From Burkholderia sp. GAS332 (GTDB taxonomy: Bacteria > Pseudomonadota > Gammaproteobacteria > Burkholderiales > Burkholderiaceae): a stretch of DNA of 64,000 bases. The stretch covers positions 2,728,001 through 2,792,000 of the forward strand of contig FSRV01000001.1 in the NCBI GenBank assembly GCA_900142905.1, written 5' to 3'. Below are positions 8,552 to 16,835 of the stretch, piece by piece. The notes beneath the pieces were generated by a model. The model worked only from the letters and a program-made list of their open reading frames with translations. It was not told the DNA's origin and searched no databases. Position 1 is the first letter of the stretch, and every line of letters begins with the position of its first letter. Both the position numbers and the translations under genes were made by a program.

Positions 8552-9618
8552 TGCTGATCGAAGCGGTATCGATGGACGATAGCGAGCGGCTCATCGCCGA
8601 AGTCTCGCAAGCATGGGCAAGCGGTGCGCCGCTGAGGATTCGCGGCGGCAACAGCAAGGCTTTTCTCGGCCGCCCGGTGCACGGCACACCGATCGACACG
8701 CGCTCGCACCGCGGCGTGGTGAGCTATGACCCGACCGAACTCGTGATCACCGCGCGCGCGGGCACACCGGTCGCCGAACTGAACGCCACGCTCGACGCGG
8801 CCGGTCAGATGCTGCCCTGCGAGCCACCGAGCTTCGGTGGCACGGCCACCGTCGGCGGGATGGTCGCTGCCGGCCTCGCCGGTCCGCGCCGGCCGTGGGC
8901 AGGTTCGGTGCGCGATTTCGTGCTCGGCTGCCGCGTGATCACGGGTCAGGCGAAGCATCTGCGTTTCGGCGGCGAAGTGATGAAGAACGTCGCGGGCTAC
9001 GACGTCTCGCGCCTGCTGGCCGGCAGTTTCGGCTGCCTCGGCCTGATCACCGAAGTGTCGCTCAAGGTGTTGCCGAAGCCGCGCGCGGTCGGCAGCCTCG
9101 TGCTCGAACTCGATGCGGGTGAAGCGCTGCGCGAGCTGTCGGCGTGGCGCCGTGCCGCGTTGCCGGTCAGCGGCGCGGCTCACGTCGACGGACGCCTGCA
9201 TGTGCGGCTCGAAGGCGGCATGGGATCGGTGGCCTCGGCTGTGGACCGCATCGGCGGCACCGAACTGGATCTCCAGTTCTGGGACGCCTTGCGTGAGCAC
9301 CGTCTGGCGTTTTTCGACGACCCGCGCCCGTTGTGGCGCCTCTCGCTGCCGAACGCTTCGCCGCTGACCAGTTTGCCCGGCGACACGCTGCTCGACTGGG
9401 CCGGCGCGCAACGCTGGCTCAAAAGCGACGCCCCGGCCGCGACGATCCGCCAGATCGCCCATGCCGCCGGCGGCCATGCGACCTGCTTTACGCCACGTGT
9501 GGACGCCGAACCGTTCACCCCGATGCCGGAAGCGCTGCTGCGCTTTCACCAGCAGTTGAAGCAGCACCTCGACCCGCGCGGCCTCTTCAACCCCGGCCGC
9601 CTTTATGCCGGCCTGTGA
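8551..9618 (+). CDS. glcE: Glycolate oxidase subunit GlcE (FAD-binding)
   Basis: 355 residues, shorter paralogue of GlcD with a second PCMH-type FAD site (LRIRGGNSKAFLGRP near residue 28; PPSFGGTATVGGMVAAGLAG near 91; FVLGCRVITGQ). It starts on the last base of the glcD stop codon. It ends with the usual HLDPRGLFNPGRLY. Its stop codon is the first unit of a degenerate 13-14-bp tandem repeat that fills the gap to glcF. Confidence 0.95.
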   Translation: MLIEAVSMDDSERLIAEVSQAWASGAPLRIRGGNSKAFLGRPVHGTPIDTRSHRGVVSYDPTELVITARAGTPVAELNATLDAAGQMLPCEPPSFGGTATVGGMVAAGLAGPRRPWAGSVRDFVLGCRVITGQAKHLRFGGEVMKNVAGYDVSRLLAGSFGCLGLITEVSLKVLPKPRAVGSLVLELDAGEALRELSAWRRAALPVSGAAHVDGRLHVRLEGGMGSVASAVDRIGGTELDLQFWDALREHRLAFFDDPRPLWRLSLPNASPLTSLPGDTLLDWAGAQRWLKSDAPAATIRQIAHAAGGHATCFTPRVDAEPFTPMPEALLRFHQQLKQHLDPRGLFNPGRLYAGL

Positions 9619-9715
9619 ATTCGGCCTGTGAATCCATGCCCATGAACCCGGTCCGCTGAACGCGGCCTGTGAACACGGGTCCGTGAACCCTGGCCTGTGA
9701 AGCCCTGAAGGCGAA
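9610..9715. repeat. Degenerate 13-14-bp tandem repeat between glcE and glcF
   Basis: The ten-mer GGCCTGTGAA occurs exactly at 9610, 9623, 9664 and 9692, with decayed copies in phase between them (CCCATGAA, GTCCGCTGAA, GGTCCGTGAA, CCCTGAAGG). The unit is about 13.7 bp and there are about seven to eight units. The first unit contains the last codon and stop of glcE, so the array seems to have grown from the end of the gene. Each unit carries a TGA, in varying frames. Confidence 0.8.
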
Positions 9716-9722
9716 CGACACC

Positions 9723-10979
9723 ATGCAAACCAATCTCAGCGACGCCGCCAAAACCCTGTCGCGCGCCGACGAAGCCGAACAGATCCTGCGCTCGTGCGTG
9801 CACTGCGGCTTCTGCAACGCGACTTGCCCGACCTATCAACTGCTCGGCAACGAACTCGACGGCCCGCGCGGCCGTATCTATCTGATCAAACAGATGCTCG
9901 AAGGCGAGCCGGTTACGCAGAAAACCCAGTTGCACCTCGACCGCTGCCTGACCTGCCGCAACTGTGAAACCACCTGCCCGTCGGGTGTCAGCTACCATGC
10001 GCTGCTGGATATCGGCCGCGCCGAACTGGAACGACGAATTGAGCGCCCTGCCTCGGAACGCCTGCTGCGCGAGGGTTTGCGCCGGGTGATCCCGAATCCG
10101 GCAGTATTCCGCGCGCTGCTTAAAACCGGCCAGGCCATGCGACCGTTTCTTCCGGCCGCGCTTGGACGTAAAATCCCCAAGCGAAGCGCTCGGTCAAATG
10201 CTGGGACAAAACCCAGGCCGGCGTCGCGGCATCCGCGCAAAATGCTGATGCTGGAAGGCTGCGTGCAACCCGCGCTGTCACCGAACACCAACGCGGCCGC
10301 CGCGCGTGTGCTGGACCGGCTGGGCATCAGCATCGTGAATGCCCGCCAGGCCGGCTGCTGCGGGGCGACCGATTATCATCTGAATGCGCAAGAGGCAGGC
10401 CTTGCGCGGGCACGGCGCAATATCGACGCGTGGTGGCCCGCCATCGAGGCCGGCGCCGAAGCCATCGTGCAAACCGCGAGCGGCTGCGGCGCGTTCGTCA
10501 AGGAGTATGGGCATCTGCTGCGCCACGACCCTCGCTATGCGTCAAAAGCGCAGCGGGTCAGCGAGCTGGCGCGAGACCTCGTGGAGGTATTGGCTAACGA
10601 GCCGCTCGATCAGTTGCAGGCGGATCCCTTGCCGGCGAAGTTGTCCAATCAGGCGCGGCAGAAAATCGCGTTTCACTGCCCCTGCACGTTGCAGCATGCG
10701 CAGAAGCTGGGCGGTGCGGTGGAGTCGATCCTGCAAAGGCTCGGCTTCGATCTCACCGCCGTGCCCGACGCCCATCTGTGCTGCGGATCGGCGGGGACGT
10801 ATTCGATCACCCAGCCTGAGCTTGCGGAAAGATTACGGAACAACAAGCTCGATGCACTGGAAAGCGGCAAGCCGGAGATGATCGTCACGGCCAACATTGG
10901 TTGCCAGACTCATCTGGACGGCGCCGGGCGCACTCCGGTGCGCCACTGGATAGAACTTGTAGAAGCATCCCTACCATAA
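9723..10979 (+). CDS. glcF: Glycolate oxidase iron-sulphur subunit GlcF
   Basis: 418 residues. Two 4Fe-4S motifs, CVHCGFCNATCP near residue 23 and CLTCRNCETTCP near 77, are followed by two CCG domains (AGCCGATDYH, HCPCTLQHAQ, DAHLCCGSAGTY) that are expected to bind a further cluster or haem. It passes electrons from GlcD/GlcE to the membrane quinone pool. The gene begins 104 bases after glcE; the spacing is made of the tandem repeat, which may loosen translational coupling inside the operon. Confidence 0.96.
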   Translation: MQTNLSDAAKTLSRADEAEQILRSCVHCGFCNATCPTYQLLGNELDGPRGRIYLIKQMLEGEPVTQKTQLHLDRCLTCRNCETTCPSGVSYHALLDIGRAELERRIERPASERLLREGLRRVIPNPAVFRALLKTGQAMRPFLPAALGRKIPKRSARSNAGTKPRPASRHPRKMLMLEGCVQPALSPNTNAAAARVLDRLGISIVNARQAGCCGATDYHLNAQEAGLARARRNIDAWWPAIEAGAEAIVQTASGCGAFVKEYGHLLRHDPRYASKAQRVSELARDLVEVLANEPLDQLQADPLPAKLSNQARQKIAFHCPCTLQHAQKLGGAVESILQRLGFDLTAVPDAHLCCGSAGTYSITQPELAERLRNNKLDALESGKPEMIVTANIGCQTHLDGAGRTPVRHWIELVEASLP

Positions 10980-10998
10980 CCGAAACAGGAAATTCATT

Positions 10999-11403
10999 AT
11001 GCTGAGCAAACCCGTGTTGACCGTCGCCGAGACGACCCGAATCCTCGAAGCCGCCCGCGCGGAAGCTGAGAAGAACCAGTGGGCCGTCGCTATCGTGGTG
11101 GTCGACGACGGCGGCCATCAACTCGGCATGCTGCGTCTGGACGGCAGCGCGCCGGCCAGCGCGTACATCGCGACGGAAAAAGCCCGCACTTCGGCGATCG
11201 GCCGCCGCGAAACCAAGGTATACGAAGACATGATCAATAATGGCCGCACGGCATTCCTGAGCGCGCCGTTGCAAGGTACGCTGGAAGGCGGCGTGCCGGT
11301 GATCGTCGACGGCCAGGTGGTCGGCGCGGTCGGCGTGTCGGGCGTCAAGTCGGATCAGGACGCACAAATCGCCCGCGCGGGTATTCAAGCGATCGCCGCT
11401 TAA
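10999..11403 (+). CDS. glcG: GlcG/HbpS-like haem-degrading-family protein
   Basis: 134 residues, Pfam Haem_degrading (GlcG/HbpS) family: [17 protein letters not shown] near residue 34, ATEKARTSA near 58 and the Gly-rich end [19 protein letters not shown]. The biochemical role in glycolate metabolism is not established; the gene is routinely found with glc operons. It follows glcF by 19 bases, with an AGGAAA ribosome site, so it belongs to the same transcript. Confidence 0.9.
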   Translation: MLSKPVLTVAETTRILEAARAEAEKNQWAVAIVVVDDGGHQLGMLRLDGSAPASAYIATEKARTSAIGRRETKVYEDMINNGRTAFLSAPLQGTLEGGVPVIVDGQVVGAVGVSGVKSDQDAQIARAGIQAIAA

Positions 11404-11507
11404 GTTCGAGATCCGTCCGGATTCGTTCAAAGCGGCATCAACACAAGAAAGAAGCACAACACGGACCGGTGCCCCCACATCGGTCCCATTCAAGGATGGA
11501 GCAGTCG

Positions 11508-13679
11508 ATGACTCAGATGAACCAGCGCGGTGGACTGCAAGTCGCCGCCAACCTCGACCAGTTCGTCGAAACTGAAGCCCTGCCCGGCACCGGTATCGAC
11601 AGCGCCGCATTCTGGTCAGGTTTCGACGCCCTCGTGCACGAGCTGGCGCCGAAAAACCGTGCGCTGCTGGCCGAGCGCGACCGCCTGCAAACCGAACTCG
11701 ATACCTGGCATCGCGCCAATCCGGGTCCGGTGCGCGATGTGCGCGCGTACCGCGCCTTCCTCGAAGGCATCGGCTACATCGTGCCGTCGCCGGCGAGCGT
11801 CAAAGCCACCACCGCCAACGTGGACACCGAAATCGCCGAACAGGCCGGTCCGCAACTCGTGGTGCCGCTGTCGAACCAACGCTATGCGTTGAACGCTGCC
11901 AACGCACGCTGGGGCAGCCTGTACGACGCGCTGTACGGTACCGATGCGATCCCCGAGACCAACGGCGCTGAAAAACAAAAGGCCTTCAATCCGGTGCGCG
12001 GCGCCGCGGTGATCGCCTATGCCCGCAAGTTTCTCGATCAGGCCGCCCCGCTCGCGAACGGCTCGCACGCCGATGCCACGCTGTATAGCGTCGAAGGCGG
12101 CAAGCTCGTCGTCACGCTGAAGAGCGGCAAGACCGAACTGAAGACGCCGGCGCAGTTCATCGGCTATCAGGGCGACGCGAGCGCACCGTCGGCCGTGCTG
12201 TTGAAGCACAACGGCCTGCACTTCGAAATCCAGATCGACGCGAACGATTCGATCGGCAAGACCGATTCGGCGCACGTGAAAGACGTGCTGGTCGAAGCCG
12301 CGGTGAGCACGATCATCGACTGCGAAGACTCCGTTGCCGCGGTCGATGCGGATGACAAGGTCCAGCTCTATCGCAACTGGCTCGGCCTGATGAACGGCGA
12401 CCTGGCGGAAGAAGTCACGAAGGGCGGCAAGACCTTCACGCGCCGTCTGAATGCCGATCGCGAGTACACCGGCGCGGACGGCAAACCGGTCACGCTGCAT
12501 GGCCGCTCGCTGCTGTTCATCCGTAACGTCGGCCATCTGATGACGAATCCGGCCGTTCTGACGAAAGACGGTCAGGAGATTCCGGAAGGCATTCTCGATG
12601 GCGTCATCACCACGCTGTGCGCGCTGCACGATCGCAAGCACAAGCTGAATTCGCGCACCGGCTCGATCTATATCGTGAAGCCGAAAATGCACGGGCCGGC
12701 CGAAGTCGCATTCGCGAGCGAACTGTTCGCCCGCGTCGAAGACCTGCTGAAGCTGCCGCGCAACACGATCAAGATGGGCATCATGGACGAGGAGCGCCGC
12801 ACCAGCGTCAACCTGCTCGCCTGTATCGACCAAGCGTCCGAGCGTGTCGCGTTCATCAACACGGGTTTCCTCGACCGCACCGGCGACGAAATGCACTCGG
12901 CGATGGAAGCCGGCCCGATGATGCGCAAGGGCGACATGAAGTCGAGCGCGTGGATCACCGCTTACGAGCGCAGCAATGTGCTGGTTGGTCTGAGCGCGGG
13001 CCTGCGCGGCCGCTCGCAGATCGGCAAGGGCATGTGGGCCATGCCGGATCTGATGCACGCGATGCTCGAACAGAAGATCGCCCACCCGAAGGCCGGCGCG
13101 AACACCGCATGGGTGCCCTCGCCGACCGCCGCGACGCTGCACGCGCTGCACTATCACCAGGTCGACGTGCAAGCGGTTCAGCAGGAACTCGAACGCACCG
13201 ACTACGCGAAGGTGCGCGACGAACTGCTCGACGGCCTGCTGACGATTCCGGTCGTCGCAGAAGCCAAGTGGACCGCGGACGAAATCCGCAGCGAAGTCGA
13301 GAACAACGCACAAGGCATTCTCGGCTACGTGGTGCGCTGGATCGATCAGGGCGTGGGCTGCTCGAAGGTGCCGGACATTCACAACGTCGGCCTGATGGAA
13401 GACCGTGCGACGCTGCGTATTTCCAGCCAGCACATCGCGAACTGGATGCATCACGGCGTGGTGACGCGTGAGCTGGTCGAAGAGACCTTCAAGCGCATGG
13501 CAAAGGTCGTCGACGAGCAGAATGCGGGCGATCCGCACTACACGCCGATGGCGCCGGGCTTCGATACGCTCGCGTTCAAGGCCGCGCAGGCGCTGGTGTT
13601 CGAAGGACGCCAGCAGCCGAGCGGCTATACGGAACCGTTGCTGCATAAGTTCCGGCTGGAAGTGAAGAAGGGGCAGTAA
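11508..13679 (+). CDS. glcB: Malate synthase G
   Basis: 723 residues, identical in length to E. coli GlcB. Condenses glyoxylate with acetyl-CoA to malate and so completes use of the glycolate oxidised by GlcDEF. Diagnostic stretches are [15 protein letters not shown] near residue 270, [19 protein letters not shown] near 337, [12 protein letters not shown] near 390 and [13 protein letters not shown] near 424. The ATG has a strong ribosome site (AAGGATGGAG). The gap from glcG is 104 bases and the gene is followed by a strong terminator, making it the last gene of the operon. Confidence 0.97.
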   Translation: MTQMNQRGGLQVAANLDQFVETEALPGTGIDSAAFWSGFDALVHELAPKNRALLAERDRLQTELDTWHRANPGPVRDVRAYRAFLEGIGYIVPSPASVKATTANVDTEIAEQAGPQLVVPLSNQRYALNAANARWGSLYDALYGTDAIPETNGAEKQKAFNPVRGAAVIAYARKFLDQAAPLANGSHADATLYSVEGGKLVVTLKSGKTELKTPAQFIGYQGDASAPSAVLLKHNGLHFEIQIDANDSIGKTDSAHVKDVLVEAAVSTIIDCEDSVAAVDADDKVQLYRNWLGLMNGDLAEEVTKGGKTFTRRLNADREYTGADGKPVTLHGRSLLFIRNVGHLMTNPAVLTKDGQEIPEGILDGVITTLCALHDRKHKLNSRTGSIYIVKPKMHGPAEVAFASELFARVEDLLKLPRNTIKMGIMDEERRTSVNLLACIDQASERVAFINTGFLDRTGDEMHSAMEAGPMMRKGDMKSSAWITAYERSNVLVGLSAGLRGRSQIGKGMWAMPDLMHAMLEQKIAHPKAGANTAWVPSPTAATLHALHYHQVDVQAVQQELERTDYAKVRDELLDGLLTIPVVAEAKWTADEIRSEVENNAQGILGYVVRWIDQGVGCSKVPDIHNVGLMEDRATLRISSQHIANWMHHGVVTRELVEETFKRMAKVVDEQNAGDPHYTPMAPGFDTLAFKAAQALVFEGRQQPSGYTEPLLHKFRLEVKKGQ

Positions 13680-13759
13680 AGGCTTTCTGGTTGTAGCCCG
13701 GGTCCAAGGCTTGATTTCTTGGGCCCACGTTTCAGCCGCGAACCAGGCCGGAAAGAAAG

Positions 13760-13794
13760 ACGGGCGCCGCGTGATGCGGCGCCCGTTTTAATTT
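13760..13794 (+). terminator. Intrinsic terminator after glcB
   Basis: Arms ACGGGCGCCGC and GCGGCGCCCGT (11 bp, perfect) around GTGAT, followed by TTTAATTT on the plus strand. On the minus strand the downstream tract (CTTTCTTTCC) is weaker, so it may also serve the convergent galU. Confidence 0.85.
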
Positions 13795-13903
13795 GCGCGG
13801 TCGTGCTGCGCGGTACTGTTGCGTGAACTTGATGCATGAAACCGCCGCATGAAGCATTTGCGACGGCCGCTTACCCTTTGCTTCTTACCCTTACCTCTTA
13901 CTC

Positions 13904-14821
13904 TTAAGCCGCTTCAGCCGTGTACTGCGCCGGCACGCTCACCTGCATGTTGGCCTGCATAAACGTTTGCAGATACGCTTCGAATTCCGCCTTCACTTCC
14001 GGATGACGCAGCGCGAATTCCACCGTCGCCTTCAGATAGCCCAGCTTGCTGCCGCAATCGAAGCGTGTGCCGAAGTAGCGATACGCGAGCACCTGCTCTT
14101 CGGTCAGCAGCGACTGCACCGCGTCGGTCAGTTGCAGCTCACCGCCCGCGCCCGGCTTGAGCGCGCGGATATGCTTGAAAATGGTCGGCATCAGCACGTA
14201 GCGGCCCACCACGCCGAGATTCGACGGCGCCTTGTCCGGTGCCGGTTTTTCGACGATGCCCGACAGCTTGATCACATTGTCTTCCCACTCGCGGCCGTCT
14301 ACGACGCCGTACGAGCGGCTGTCTTCGCGCGCGATGGTTTCGACGCCGATCACCGAGCTGTGATAGTGATTGAAGGTGTCGACGAGCTGGCTCATCACCG
14401 GCTTCGCGCTGTGCAGCAAGTCGTCAGCCAGAATCACGGCGAACGGGCTGTCACCCACCAGTTTCTCGGCGCACAGCACCGCGTGGCCCAGACCGAGCGC
14501 TTCGGCCTGCCGCACATAGAAGCAGTCGACGTTGGCCGGCTTGATGCTGCGCACGAGGTCAAGCAGCTTCTGCTTGTTGCGCGCTTCGAGTTCCGCTTCG
14601 ATCTCATAGGATTTGTCGAAATGATCCTCGATGGCGCGCTTGCTGCGGCCCGTCACGAAGATCATCTCGGTGATGCCGGCGGCAATGGCTTCTTCCACTG
14701 CGTATTGGATCAGCGGCTTGTCGACGATCGGCAGCATTTCCTTTGGGCTTGCTTTGGTAGCCGGCAGGAATCGTGTCCCGAGGCCCGCTACGGGAAACAC
14801 GGCTTTGGTGACTTTCAGCAT
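13904..14821 (-). CDS. galU: UTP-glucose-1-phosphate uridylyltransferase (GalU; BceT position)
   Basis: 305 residues. Makes UDP-glucose from UTP and glucose-1-phosphate. The nucleotidyltransferase signature GLGTRFLPATKASPKEMLP is at residue 13 onwards, with KPLIQYAVEEA, LGLGHAVLCA and the C-terminal RFDCGSKLGYLKA. In the cepacian bce-II cluster this position is occupied by bceT, which supplies UDP-Glc for BceB, for Ugd and for UDP-Gal. Start: the ATG at MLKVTKAVFP has GGGA nine bases upstream; ATG and GTG codons 9 and 15 bases earlier are also in frame. Transcribed alone, towards the glcB terminator. Confidence 0.93.
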   Translation of the reverse strand: MLKVTKAVFPVAGLGTRFLPATKASPKEMLPIVDKPLIQYAVEEAIAAGITEMIFVTGRSKRAIEDHFDKSYEIEAELEARNKQKLLDLVRSIKPANVDCFYVRQAEALGLGHAVLCAEKLVGDSPFAVILADDLLHSAKPVMSQLVDTFNHYHSSVIGVETIAREDSRSYGVVDGREWEDNVIKLSGIVEKPAPDKAPSNLGVVGRYVLMPTIFKHIRALKPGAGGELQLTDAVQSLLTEEQVLAYRYFGTRFDCGSKLGYLKATVEFALRHPEVKAEFEAYLQTFMQANMQVSVPAQYTAEAA

Positions 14822-15127
14822 GGTAGGCATTCCCACATCGGTTAGAGATTGGTGTGTTCGCGGGCCTGTCGGCCACTCGATGTCGCCGAAAAGACTAACA
14901 AAAAATTAATCCGTTTCACGCGTTAATTTTTCTCGATTCAAACAAATAAATCGATTCGATTTCTTTATTTCTGATCGCAGCCCGCATCAGGAAACAATTA
15001 CGTATTCAAATCGAATTATTTTCGGAAATCCCGAAAATTTTACGCATCCGCCGACGTGGATAGCGGATGGCGCCTAAGCACGTCCGGACTCGAATCGCGG
15101 ATGCGCTGAGGCGCACTACGGCACCGC
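14822..15127. other. AT-rich non-coding region upstream of galU
   Basis: 14880-15050 is strongly AT-rich compared with its surroundings (runs such as AAAAAATTAATCC, TTTCTTTATTTC). It should hold the galU promoter. No clear -35/-10 pair, terminator or protein gene could be singled out. Confidence 0.5.
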
Positions 15128-15271
15128 TCATTCGTTCTCCTCAAGCTGGGGCAGTTTGCCCGGACTGATGCGAAAACGACGGATCGGCTCGTTGCGCAGC
15201 GCCTCCCGATAGGCGGACGCAGCGACAAGGATCAGCAGCACGGCAACGCCGGCGAGTAGATGCAGGTTCAT
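15128..15271 (-). CDS. Small single-pass membrane protein, 47 residues (hypothetical)
   Basis: Begins MNLHLLAGVAVLLILVAASAY, one hydrophobic helix at residues 4-20 right at the N-terminus, followed by a basic, cytoplasm-like tail (REALRNEPIRRFRI) and an acidic end (LPQLEENE). A good ribosome site GAGGTGAA lies five bases before the ATG, which is the main support for a real gene. No family is recognised. It sits between galU and the acyltransferase, on the same strand as galU, inside an AT-rich region. Confidence 0.55.
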   Translation of the reverse strand: MNLHLLAGVAVLLILVAASAYREALRNEPIRRFRISPGKLPQLEENE

Positions 15272-15513
15272 GACTTCACCTCGGGTCAAGAGAATCCGTG
15301 TCTTAAATTAGCACAAAAAAACCAGCAAATAATTCAATGTAGCAAGTGCTTATACGTCATTACAATTCGTCACAAAACCGCCTTTTAATTCGATTCGCTA
15401 CGCAATTTTTTATCGATTTTTTGCCGCCGCGGTGCACTAGCATGTGATGCATCGCGGGCGCGCACGGCGTGCCCGGGAATAAGCTTTTTCCTCCTTCAGA
15501 ATAAGGACCGCGC

Positions 15514-16707
15514 ATGAGCGACTCAGCACTGGATGCCGCCGGCTCATCCCTGCCCCTCTCCCCGTCACGACCGGCCGCCGCGCCGCGCGCGCAAAGTGAA
15601 GCGCGCGCCGACAGCGCCGGCAAGGAACATGTGATCGACGCCATGCGCGGCTTCGCGGCGCTTCTGGTCGCGTATTTTCATTGCCGCCAGGTCGAATGGG
15701 TTGGCATGCAGGCCTTTCACCAAAGCGTCGGCCATTCATTCAGTCTGAGTACGATTGCCGCCTATCTGACGTTCCCGATTGCGTGGGGTTCGGCCGGTGT
15801 GCCGATATTCTTCGTGATCAGCGGCTACTGCATTCATCGCGGTGGCGCGCTGCGTCTCGCTAAAAATCCCGACTACCGGCTCGACACAGGCAATTTCTGG
15901 GTGCGTCGCTTTGCGCGCATTTATCCGGTGTTGCTGGCGGCACTCGTACTGACTTTTGCACTCGACTGGGTCAGCTTGCAGTTGCCGCCGGTCAATCACA
16001 AGATTCGCGAGATCGGCCTGCAGGCGTTCCTCGTCAACCTGTTTTCCCTGCAAGGCGTGGCCGGCAAGACTTTTGGGTCGAACGGCGCGCTCTGGACGCT
16101 ATCGCTCGAAGTGCAGTTCTATGCGATCTACCCGCTGCTATTCGCGCTGCGCCGGCGTTTGGGTATGACGTCCGTGCTGGCGATCGTCGCGGTGATCAAT
16201 GTGGTGTCCGCCTATGTGCTCGAACGCCACGATATCCAGTTCTTCACGTCCTATTGGTTTTCGTGGACGCTCGGCGCGTGGATCGCCGATGCGAAGACCC
16301 GTACCGCTCCGGATGCGCGCTCGTCGGTCTGGCTCTACGTGCTGGCTGCGGCGTTCATCGCGCTCGGCTGCGCGGCGTTCCATTTCGGGCAATACGGTGC
16401 GTTCCAATTCTGGGCGATCGGTTTCGCGTTCTACCTGTATAAGGCACTGGAGCGCCGCAATGCGGATACCCTAGGCGCGCGGCTTTTGTCGCGTTTCGGC
16501 GACTTCAGCTTCTCGCTGTATCTGATCCATCTGCCGATCTTCGTGCTGCTGTCGTCGATCCTGTTCCGCTCGTCGCTGCAAATGTCGATCTGGCCGTCGT
16601 TCGGCTACATGCTGGTTGCCGTGCCGGTTGCTTACGTGTTTTACCGGCTGGTTGAATTGCCCGCGATGAAGTTGTCAGCGAGTTTTAAGCCGCGCACGGC
16701 ACAATAA
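15514..16707 (+). CDS. bceS: Membrane O-acyltransferase, acyltransferase-3 family (BceS-like)
   Basis: 397 residues. After a low-complexity Ser/Ala/Pro cytoplasmic head of about 38 residues comes the acyltransferase-3 core with DAMRGF...YFHC (Arg45, His56), PIFFVISGYCIHRGG and about ten membrane helices; the end (RLVELPAMKLSASF) is the normal close of the domain. Such proteins move acetyl or other acyl groups from the cytoplasm to sugars. In the bce-II cluster an acyltransferase (BceS) lies between the glycosyltransferase gene bceR and bceT, as here. AAGGA lies eight bases before the ATG. Convergent with bceR; the two share the terminator region. Confidence 0.88.
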   Translation: MSDSALDAAGSSLPLSPSRPAAAPRAQSEARADSAGKEHVIDAMRGFAALLVAYFHCRQVEWVGMQAFHQSVGHSFSLSTIAAYLTFPIAWGSAGVPIFFVISGYCIHRGGALRLAKNPDYRLDTGNFWVRRFARIYPVLLAALVLTFALDWVSLQLPPVNHKIREIGLQAFLVNLFSLQGVAGKTFGSNGALWTLSLEVQFYAIYPLLFALRRRLGMTSVLAIVAVINVVSAYVLERHDIQFFTSYWFSWTLGAWIADAKTRTAPDARSSVWLYVLAAAFIALGCAAFHFGQYGAFQFWAIGFAFYLYKALERRNADTLGARLLSRFGDFSFSLYLIHLPIFVLLSSILFRSSLQMSIWPSFGYMLVAVPVAYVFYRLVELPAMKLSASFKPRTAQ

Positions 16708-16743
16708 AAAAACGGAGCGAAGGCCCTCAGGACTTTCGCTCCG
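16704..16743 (-). terminator. Intrinsic terminator for the bceQ-bceR transcript
   Basis: On the minus strand CGGAGCGA pairs with TCGCTCCG (extended by flanking pairs) and is followed by TTTTTTTATT. It overlaps the last bases of the convergent acyltransferase gene and ends minus-strand transcription about 90 bases after bceR. Confidence 0.82.
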
Positions 16744-16835
16744 CTGCGCCAACGACAGGGACCGGCCGAGTCCCTGCCTACCCCCGCGTTAAATCACGTC
16801 GCCCAACCCTGCGCCTGACAGCCCGCGCAGCCACC

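Noticed and set aside
11616..13646. 676-codon open frame on the minus strand across glcB
   Set aside because: Exact shadow of malate synthase G, which is full length on the other strand; no ribosome site and no recognisable domain.
16704..16743. Terminator assigned to the plus-strand acyltransferase
   Set aside because: The T-run is only on the minus strand (an A-run precedes the stem on the plus strand), so it serves bceQ-bceR.
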